Shown piece after piece: positions 1 to 4,552 of a stretch of DNA of 5,790 nt. The first letter of the stretch is position 1. Every line of letters starts with the position of its first letter. A program made the translations under genes and the position numbers. This DNA comes from an uncultured Polynucleobacter sp. (lineage in GTDB: Bacteria; Pseudomonadota; Gammaproteobacteria; Burkholderiales; Burkholderiaceae), in contig CALKUJ010000382.1 of NCBI GenBank assembly GCA_937996825.1, forward strand, positions 1 to 5,790, written 5' to 3'. A model generated the notes under the pieces. The model did no database searches. It worked only from the letters and a program-made list of their open reading frames with translations, and was not told where the DNA came from.

Positions 1-22
1 CCGGCCAAAAGCCGGGCTTTTT
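1..22 (+). terminator. Rho-independent terminator, 5' side cut by window edge
   Basis: CCGGC (1-5) pairs perfectly with GCCGG (11-15) around the loop CAAAA, and GCTTTTT follows at 16-22. The downstream arm continues as GCCGGGCT, so the stem probably extends to the left of the window (AGCCCGGC expected). A GC-rich stem followed by a T-run is the classic intrinsic terminator for a plus-strand gene lying to the left. If a run of A precedes the stem outside the window, it could also terminate maiA, which is transcribed towards it. Confidence 0.75.
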
Positions 23-29
23 CATTTCT

Positions 30-54
30 TAAATCTAAATCTAAATCTAAATCT
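30..54. repeat. Hexamer tandem repeat (TAAATC), about four copies
   Basis: Four perfect back-to-back copies of AAATCT occupy 31-54, and the leading T at 30 makes 25 nt of exact 6-nt periodicity. It lies between the plus-strand terminator at 1-22 and the end of maiA, outside any recognisable gene. Such short perfect arrays can change copy number by replication slippage. Here no reading frame or promoter is visibly affected, so it is probably neutral. Confidence 0.85.
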
Positions 55-102
55 TCAACACCTTTTTAAGCTATTTATTCAGAGCTATTGATGTTGGTAG
101 CT

Positions 103-765
103 TTAGTTTGATTGCTTGGGGTAGTCAATTTGAGATTCCCAAGATGCTTCGATGAATGCCGGTAGCTTCATGCATGCATCAAATACCTTCTGAATCTCTG
201 GATATGGGCTTAGATCGCAGTCACTGGCTTTGGCGTTCATGATCTGAGGTATCAGACACACATCAGCCATCCCAGGAGTGTCGCCAAGGCAAAACTTTCC
301 CAAACGCGGTTTGCTTGATAAAGTTTTTTCTACGCCAGTAAGACCAAGTTCAAGCCAGTGCTTGGTCCATGAACTTTTCTGCTCGTCACTGAGTTGTAAT
401 TGCTTATGTAAATATTTCATCACCCGTAAATTATTCAAAGGATGGATATCGCAGGCGATATCCATGCTTAAGGCTCTGACCCAAGCGCGCTCTTGAACAT
501 CATGAGGTAGCAAAGCAGGTGTGGGATAGGTTTCCTCTAAGTATTCAATGATTGCCAGTGATTGACGCAGAACATCAGAGCCATGCTCTAAAACAGGCAC
601 CAAATCTTGGGGGTTTTTGGCGGTAAAGCTTGGCAGATGTTGCTCGCCACCTTGCTTGATGAGATTAACGGGAATGACCTCATGAGAAAGGTTTTTAAGA
701 TTGAGAGCAATTCTGACTCTAAAAGCCGCTGAGCTTCGCCAATAGCTAAATAGTTTGATATCCAT
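103..765 (-). CDS. maiA: Zeta-class glutathione S-transferase, maleylacetoacetate isomerase type
   Basis: This 220-residue cytosolic protein has the length usual for MaiA, the glutathione-dependent enzyme that isomerises maleylacetoacetate to fumarylacetoacetate in tyrosine/homogentisate degradation. The N-terminal thioredoxin-like domain shows SYWRSSAAFRVRIALNLK (7-24), where zeta-class enzymes keep the catalytic Ser region. The Cys of the eukaryotic SSC motif is Ala13 here, and many bacterial members also lack it. DLVPVLE (54-60) carries the cis-proline, and QSLAIIEYLEE (68-78) is the glutathione-binding Glu/Ser region. The helical C-terminal domain has DIACDIHPLNNLRVMKYL (102-119) and GDTPGMADVCLIPQ (161-174), both typical of MaiA. 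The ATG at 765 gives the expected N-terminus, though no strong Shine-Dalgarno precedes it. No other homogentisate-pathway gene is in view, and a related isomerase (maleylpyruvate isomerase) cannot be excluded. Confidence 0.85.
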   Translation of the reverse strand: MDIKLFSYWRSSAAFRVRIALNLKNLSHEVIPVNLIKQGGEQHLPSFTAKNPQDLVPVLEHGSDVLRQSLAIIEYLEETYPTPALLPHDVQERAWVRALSMDIACDIHPLNNLRVMKYLHKQLQLSDEQKSSWTKHWLELGLTGVEKTLSSKPRLGKFCLGDTPGMADVCLIPQIMNAKASDCDLSPYPEIQKVFDACMKLPAFIEASWESQIDYPKQSN

Positions 766-779
766 GGGTCAACAATCAT

Positions 780-808
780 TTGAGATTTGCTCAGTTTATA
801 TCTAGAAA
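780..808 (+). promoter_or_regulatory. Predicted sigma-70 promoter for the HIT-nth-DUF1841 cluster
   Basis: In the 82-bp divergent spacer between maiA and the HIT gene, TTGAGA (780-785; 5 of 6 to TTGACA) is followed after 17 bp by TAGAAA (803-808; 4 of 6 to TATAAT). Transcription would start near 815, leaving a leader of about 33 nt before the ATG at 848. No second promoter is obvious in the short gap before nth, so this one could serve all three genes. I found no equally good match for maiA on the opposite strand. This is a visual prediction only. Confidence 0.4.
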
Positions 809-847
809 AGGTTTTCGTCTTTTTCTGAATTAAGCGAAAATATCCCT

Positions 848-1276
848 ATGAATGCAAATTGTCCTTTATGTACCACCGATGGTGGTGAGTTGATTTGGAA
901 AAATCACGAGCTAAGAGTTGTTTTGGCTAATGAGCCAGAGTTACCTGGTTTTTGTCGCGTGATTTGGAATGAGCATGTGGCTGAGATGAGTGACCTTGGT
1001 CTGGACCAGCGCAGTCGTTTATTGCACATCGTGTTTTTGATTGAGAAAATCATGCTCGAAGTCATGCATCCAGACAAAGTTAACTTGGCTGCTTTGGGCA
1101 ATATGGTGCCTCATCTTCATTGGCACATCATCCCTAGATTCAAAGAAGATGTCTTTTTTCCTGGGTCTGTTTGGTCTGAGAAACAAAGGGGTAGCAATGC
1201 TGAACATCTACAGAAGCAGTCAGGCAAAGTACCTGTCCTGGTCAAGCGTTTAAAAGATGTCTTGGGTCACGTTTAA
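848..1276 (+). CDS. HIT-family nucleotide hydrolase (Ap4A-hydrolase-like)
   Basis: This 142-residue protein has the histidine-triad signature HLHWHII at 89-95. His91, the middle histidine, is the expected nucleophile attacking the alpha-phosphate of a nucleotide or dinucleoside polyphosphate. The preceding LAALGNMVPHLHWHIIPRF (80-98) and the N-terminal CPLC (5-8) are typical of the short bacterial HIT group annotated as diadenosine tetraphosphate hydrolases. GFCRVIWNEHVAEMSDL (34-50) fits the strand-helix region of the fold. The true substrate cannot be told from sequence. The ATG at 848 is chosen because it lies just before the CPLC motif; there is no clear Shine-Dalgarno. The gene is first in a plus-strand cluster and is followed by nth after 22 bp. 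Confidence 0.88.
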   Translation: MNANCPLCTTDGGELIWKNHELRVVLANEPELPGFCRVIWNEHVAEMSDLGLDQRSRLLHIVFLIEKIMLEVMHPDKVNLAALGNMVPHLHWHIIPRFKEDVFFPGSVWSEKQRGSNAEHLQKQSGKVPVLVKRLKDVLGHV

Positions 1277-1298
1277 AAATTGTGAGTTATCGATTTAA

Positions 1299-1937
1299 AT
1301 GAATCCACAAAAACGCTTGGCTTTTTTTGAGGCACTCAAAAGTAATAATCCTAAGCCGACCACTGAGCTTGAGTACACCACACCCTTCGAGTTGCTCGCA
1401 GCTGTCTTGCTGTCAGCGCAAGCAACAGACGTATCTGTTAACAAAGGTACAAGAGTTCTATTTCCGGTCGCTAACACCCCTGAAAAAATTTATGCGCTTG
1501 GGGTTGATGGCTTGATACCTTACATTCAACACATTGGCCTATTTAAAACCAAAGCCAAACATCTGATAGAAACCTGTCGATTATTGATTGAGCGTCATGG
1601 TGGAGAAGTGCCGGAGGATAGGGAAGCATTAGAGGCTCTTCCAGGAGTCGGTAGAAAGACAGCAAATGTGATCTTAAACACAGCATTTGGTCACCCAACC
1701 ATGGCAGTCGATACACACATCTTCAGGGTATCTAATCGAACAGGGCTGGCACCAGGCAAAGATGTTTTAGCTGTGGAGATGGCGCTGCTTAAGCGAGTAC
1801 CAAAAGATTATTTGATTGATGCCCATCACTGGTTGATCTTGCATGGACGCTACACCTGTAAAGCCAGAAGTCCCGATTGTGGAAAATGCATCGTTGAGCC
1901 ATTATGCTCATTCAAACAAAAGAATTTTTCAGTATGA
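1299..1937 (+). CDS. nth: Endonuclease III, DNA glycosylase/AP lyase
   Basis: Nth removes oxidised pyrimidines (such as thymine glycol) from DNA and nicks the abasic site, starting base excision repair. The 212-residue length is standard. The helix-hairpin-helix LPGVGRKTANV (114-124) contains catalytic Lys120, and VDTHIFRV (137-144) contains catalytic Asp138. Both have the same numbers as in the E. coli enzyme. The C-terminal [4Fe-4S] loop has the spacing C-x6-C-x2-C-x5-C (Cys187, 194, 197, 203), again at E. coli positions, so the enzyme should be fully active. LLSAQATDVSVNK (37-49) is the conserved DNA-contact and intercalation region. Its stop overlaps the DUF1841 start (ATGA), implying coupled translation. 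In enterobacteria nth follows the rsx genes; here an rsxB-like gene is adjacent but convergent. Confidence 0.97.
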   Translation: MNPQKRLAFFEALKSNNPKPTTELEYTTPFELLAAVLLSAQATDVSVNKGTRVLFPVANTPEKIYALGVDGLIPYIQHIGLFKTKAKHLIETCRLLIERHGGEVPEDREALEALPGVGRKTANVILNTAFGHPTMAVDTHIFRVSNRTGLAPGKDVLAVEMALLKRVPKDYLIDAHHWLILHGRYTCKARSPDCGKCIVEPLCSFKQKNFSV

Positions 1938-2365
1938 GTTTATTTAACCCCAGCAAAGAAGAAGTCAGGCAATTTTTTTGCGAGGCCTGGGCCAAGCATC
2001 AGCGCTCGGGCATTCTCACACCCATGGAGTCGATAGCTGCCAGATGGATGGTGGAGCACCCTGAATATCACGAGATACTGGGTGATATTGAATCTGCAAA
2101 AGAGGCCGAGTACACCCCTGAAAAAGGACAAACCAATCCCTTCTTACATCTGTCCATGCACATGTCCATCACGGAGCAGGTGCAAATTGATCAACCACAG
2201 GGGATTCGTGAAGCCAGCCAGCAACTGATGATCAAGTTAGATTCTGAGCATGAAGCTCAACACAAGATCATGGAGTGTTTGGGGCAGGTTCTGTGGAATG
2301 CTCAAAGAGATGGCACTCCACCAGATATGACGGCTTACGTTGAAGCCATTAAAAAGCTACTTTAA
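1934..2365 (+). CDS. DUF1841 family protein of unknown function
   Basis: This 143-residue protein matches the proteobacterial DUF1841 family, whose members begin with FNPSR/K-type sequence and carry a phrase like EEQxxIDQPxGIR. Here these are SLFNPSKEEVRQFF (2-15) and ITEQVQIDQPQGIREA (79-94). The function is unknown. It appears all-helical and soluble, with no signal peptide or membrane segment. Histidines are patterned as HLSMH (72-76), followed by Glu81, and HEAQH (106-110), followed by Glu114, which could form a metal site (inference). The ATG at 1934 is preferred over an in-frame ATG at 1904 because it gives the family N-terminus and a 4-nt ATGA overlap with nth, suggesting translational coupling. 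It is the last gene of the cluster, ending 10 bp from the convergent rsxB-like gene. Confidence 0.85.
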   Translation: MSLFNPSKEEVRQFFCEAWAKHQRSGILTPMESIAARWMVEHPEYHEILGDIESAKEAEYTPEKGQTNPFLHLSMHMSITEQVQIDQPQGIREASQQLMIKLDSEHEAQHKIMECLGQVLWNAQRDGTPPDMTAYVEAIKKLL

Positions 2366-2375
2366 CAAAGTCTAA

Positions 2376-3059
2376 CTAGCTGGACTGAAGCTTTTCTTGG
2401 GCTCTGGCCATCGCAGCGGCAATGATCGCTCGTTTGCGTTCAATCTCTGCTTTCTCATCGTCAGTTTTAGCGCTTTCAAGATCAAGGGCTTTCGCTTTGC
2501 TCTTTGCTTTGAGAGCTAAACGTTTCACGTTATCCAACTCTTCGCGCTCTAATCTTTTTTCACGTGACTCATAGCGCTTTCTCGCAAGATCGGCTAAGTC
2601 CTGACCCCAAGCGTCCCAAGCAGTTGCTTGACCAGTTACTGGAATCATTGTGATGCAATCAACTGGACATGGGGGGACACACAGATCACAGCCAGTGCAC
2701 CAATCAGCGATTACCACATGCATTTGTTTGGATGCTCCTACGATAGCATCCACAGGGCATGCCTGAATGCATAAGGTGCAACCAATGCATGCCTTTGATT
2801 CAATAAAGGCAACTGGGCGAGGGCGCTCTTCGCCATTTTGAGGATTGAGTGCTAAAACTTCTTTTTTAAGTATTTTTGCTAAACGCTCAATGCCTTCTTT
2901 ACCGCCAGGAGGGCACTGGTTATGCAGGGCCTCACCGATCGACATGGCTTTTGCATAAGCCCGACAATCAGGGTAACCACATTTGGTGCATTGAGTTTGA
3001 GGAAGTGCGGCTAATAGACGATCCGATAGGTCATCAAGACCGTCTATTGCTTTATGCAT
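2376..3059 (-). CDS. rsxB: RnfB/RsxB-like iron-sulfur electron-transfer protein without membrane anchor
   Basis: This 227-residue protein should carry three [4Fe-4S] clusters. An N-terminal Fe-S domain has Cys24, Cys27, Cys32 and Cys49 (TQCTKCGYPDC, then CPPGG). Two ferredoxin motifs C-x2-C-x2-C-x3-C follow at Cys91/94/97/101 and Cys121/124/127/131, each ending CPVDAI or CPVDCI. This domain order defines the RnfB/RsxB subunit. E. coli RsxB starts with a hydrophobic anchor, which is absent here. Residues about 155-227 instead form a highly charged, probably helical tail rich in Lys, Glu, Arg and Ala. No other rnf/rsx gene is in the window, so the electron partners are unknown. The ATG at 3059 overlaps the end of phaZ by 8 nt and lacks a strong Shine-Dalgarno, suggesting it is translated by coupling to phaZ. 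The family assignment is firm; the physiological role is not. Confidence 0.87.
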   Translation of the reverse strand: MHKAIDGLDDLSDRLLAALPQTQCTKCGYPDCRAYAKAMSIGEALHNQCPPGGKEGIERLAKILKKEVLALNPQNGEERPRPVAFIESKACIGCTLCIQACPVDAIVGASKQMHVVIADWCTGCDLCVPPCPVDCITMIPVTGQATAWDAWGQDLADLARKRYESREKRLEREELDNVKRLALKAKSKAKALDLESAKTDDEKAEIERKRAIIAAAMARAQEKLQSS

Positions 3060-4383
3060 TCTTTGATGCTGTTTTTTTACCGGCTACTTTTTTTGCAGCT
3101 GGTTTTTTCACAGCTCTTTGAACCACCACTTTACTTCCCTTGATTGCGTGTTTGCGAATAAATTGTCCAACTTCTGGGTAAACCATTTCACGCCAACGAC
3201 GACCAGAGAAAATGCCGTAGTGCCCAGCACCTTTGACTTCATAGTGCTGTTTTTTATTTTCAGGAATGTTCTTACATAAACTGTGAGCAGCCTTGGTTTG
3301 ACCGCTACCAGAAATATCATCTAACTCACCTTCGATGGTTAGTAGAGCGGTGCCCTTGATATCTTGTGGTTTCACTAGTTTGCCACCAACGACCCACTTA
3401 CCAGTTGGCAAGGCGTAGTCTTGGAAAACTGTTTTAATGGTTTCTAAATAGTAGGCTGCATCCATATCTAACACAGCGTTGTATTCGTCATAAAACTCAA
3501 TATGAGCTTGAGCATCTTGCTTATCGCCCTTGACCAAGTCTTGGAAGTAATCCCAGTGAGATTGAACGTGACGATCAGGATTCATGGCAACAAAACCAGT
3601 GTGCTGAAGGAAGCCTGGGTAAACACGACGTCCCGCACCAGGGTGTGGGGGAGGCACAGTGAACACCACATTGTTTTCAAACCATTCATATGATTTGTTA
3701 GTGGCAGTTGAGTTCACCATCGTTGGGCTCTTGCGAGCATCAATTGGGCCGCCCATCATGGTCATGGTTCGTGGCGTCACTTCACCATTGGAAGCCATCA
3801 ATGAAATAGCGCCTAAGACTGGTACCGTTGGCTGACAAACAGAGAGAACGTTCAAATCTTTTGCACCAATGGTACGAATGAAGTCTTGGACATAATGAAC
3901 ATAGTCATCCAAAGAGAAGGTGCCATCCTCTAAAGGAACCAAACGAGCATCGACCCAATCAGTGATGTAGACCTTATGGTCTTGAAGCAATGTTCTGACT
4001 GTGTCACGTAAAAGAGTGGAGTGGTGTCCTGATAGGGGAGCCACGATCAATACAACAGGATCTTGTTTGAGTTTCTTGATGACATTCACATCATCAGAAA
4101 AGCGTTTGAATCGAACCAATTTACAAAAAGGCTTTTCAACAACTGTGAATTCGTTGATGGCCACTTTTTTGCCATGAGCCATCACTGTTTTAATTTTGAA
4201 CTCTGGTTTTTCGTATTCTTTGCCCAAGCGATATAAAAGTTCATATCCAGCTGCGATTCTGGTGGCTGAGGGAAGTAAAGATAGGGGGTTGCTGGGATTA
4301 ACGAAGGTCTTTGCTGTCGCCTGAGCCCATGCTGTCAAAGGTTGAAGCAAGGCTTTTTGGAACTCTTGATATTGATACAGCAT
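3052..4383 (-). CDS. phaZ: Intracellular polyhydroxyalkanoate (PHB) depolymerase
   Basis: PhaZ cleaves native intracellular PHB granules, releasing 3-hydroxybutyrate units during carbon shortage. The 443-residue protein lacks a signal peptide and begins MLYQYQEFQKALLQPLTAWAQ-type, as in Burkholderiales intracellular depolymerases. The catalytic nucleophile is Cys183 in SVCQP (181-185), replacing the serine of a lipase box. Asp355 (GELDD) and His388 (GAGHYG) complete the triad at the numbers known for Ralstonia eutropha PhaZ1. HPGAGRRVYPGFLQ (247-260) and the oxyanion-region APLSGHHSTLLRDT (115-128) are also family-like. Residues 418-443 form a Lys/Ala-rich extension beyond the R. eutropha length of about 419. 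A GGGAGA Shine-Dalgarno lies 7 nt before the ATG at 4383. It leads an apparent two-gene operon with the rsxB-like gene, and a predicted promoter lies in the 169-bp spacer before it. Confidence 0.93.
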   Translation of the reverse strand: MLYQYQEFQKALLQPLTAWAQATAKTFVNPSNPLSLLPSATRIAAGYELLYRLGKEYEKPEFKIKTVMAHGKKVAINEFTVVEKPFCKLVRFKRFSDDVNVIKKLKQDPVVLIVAPLSGHHSTLLRDTVRTLLQDHKVYITDWVDARLVPLEDGTFSLDDYVHYVQDFIRTIGAKDLNVLSVCQPTVPVLGAISLMASNGEVTPRTMTMMGGPIDARKSPTMVNSTATNKSYEWFENNVVFTVPPPHPGAGRRVYPGFLQHTGFVAMNPDRHVQSHWDYFQDLVKGDKQDAQAHIEFYDEYNAVLDMDAAYYLETIKTVFQDYALPTGKWVVGGKLVKPQDIKGTALLTIEGELDDISGSGQTKAAHSLCKNIPENKKQHYEVKGAGHYGIFSGRRWREMVYPEVGQFIRKHAIKGSKVVVQRAVKKPAAKKVAGKKTASKNA

Positions 4384-4390
4384 TAGTTAA

Positions 4391-4396
4391 TCTCCC
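4391..4396 (-). promoter_or_regulatory. Shine-Dalgarno of phaZ
   Basis: GGGAGA on the minus strand lies 7 nt before the phaZ ATG at 4381-4383. It is the clearest ribosome-binding site in the window, most other starts here having weak or no visible match. It confirms the phaZ start and suggests strong initiation. Confidence 0.75.
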
Positions 4397-4432
4397 GAAA
4401 TCTAAAAATGTCCAAAACGGAGTCATGGACCT

Positions 4433-4450
4433 ATATGCCCTAAGGCATAT
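4433..4450 (-). promoter_or_regulatory. Small hairpin in the phaZ leader
   Basis: ATATGCC (4433-4439) and GGCATAT (4444-4450) are perfect inverted copies around a 4-nt loop. The hairpin would sit about 50 nt upstream of the phaZ start, within the leader made from the predicted promoter at 4466-4494. On the plus strand it is followed by TTTTTAC, resembling a weak intrinsic terminator against antisense transcription. Any role in phaZ control is inference. Confidence 0.4.
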
Positions 4451-4465
4451 TTTTACATTAGCTAG

Positions 4466-4494
4466 ATTATCCCTAAAAATATCAATTTGTGCAA
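4466..4494 (-). promoter_or_regulatory. Predicted sigma-70 promoter of phaZ-rsxB
   Basis: Read on the minus strand, TTGCAC (4494-4489) as a -35 element is followed after exactly 17 bp by GATAAT (4471-4466), a 5-of-6 match to TATAAT. Transcription would begin near 4459 and give a leader of about 75 nt containing the hairpin at 4433-4450 and the GGGAGA ribosome-binding site. The -35 hexamer lies inside a TGC/GCA palindrome (4487-4501), which would suit repression by a bound regulator. The -35 is weak (conserved TTG only), so it may need activation or may not be used. Confidence 0.45.
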
Positions 4495-4501
4495 TGCAAC
4501 A
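4487..4501. promoter_or_regulatory. TGC/GCA palindrome, candidate operator (possible PhaR site)
   Basis: TTGTGCAATGCAACA is an imperfect palindrome with core TGCA-A-TGCA and outer arms TTG and ACA; it differs at two positions from a perfect TGTTGCAnTGCAACA dyad. It overlaps the predicted phaZ -35 element. PhaR, the PHB-responsive repressor of phasin genes, is known to bind TGC-rich palindromic DNA in PHB-storing proteobacteria, and a PHB-depolymerase gene would be a sensible target. The exact PhaR consensus of this organism is not known to me, so the regulator assignment is inference. Confidence 0.35.
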
Positions 4502-4529
4502 TTTTGGTGTTGTGAGCACCAAAATGTTG
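4497..4529 (-). terminator. 13-bp perfect hairpin after the aminotransferase gene (terminator-like, no U-run)
   Basis: CAACATTTTGGTG (4497-4509) is the exact inverse complement of CACCAAAATGTTG (4517-4529), with a 7-nt loop. It begins 23 nt past the aminotransferase stop, where a terminator is expected. No T-run follows on the minus strand, and the stem is AT-rich, so efficient intrinsic termination is doubtful. It could instead protect the 3' end of the message, act with Rho, or be a protein-binding dyad. Its far arm shares bases with the palindrome at 4487-4501. Confidence 0.5.
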
Positions 4530-4552
4530 TCTAAGACATTGATTTTATTGAC

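Noticed and set aside
69..89. Direct repeat AGCTATT at 69-75 and 83-89 near the end of maiA
   Set aside because: Seven-base AT-rich repeat with no further copies; consistent with chance.
1904..1933. Earlier ATG for DUF1841 at 1904, inside nth
   Set aside because: The ATG at 1934 gives the family-typical FNPS start and a neat ATGA overlap with the nth stop.
2352..2395. Inverted AAAAGCT / AGCTTTT around the convergent gene ends as a shared bidirectional terminator
   Set aside because: The 7-bp AT-rich stem has a loop of about 30 nt and lies partly inside both genes; competing small hairpins exist. Too weak to call.
4298..4426. Short minus-strand frame from an ATG at 4426 in the phaZ leader, overlapping the phaZ start out of frame (43 codons)
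   Set aside because: No Shine-Dalgarno before it and no recognisable protein; the strong ribosome-binding site and family match belong to phaZ. A regulatory upstream ORF is not excluded but unsupported.
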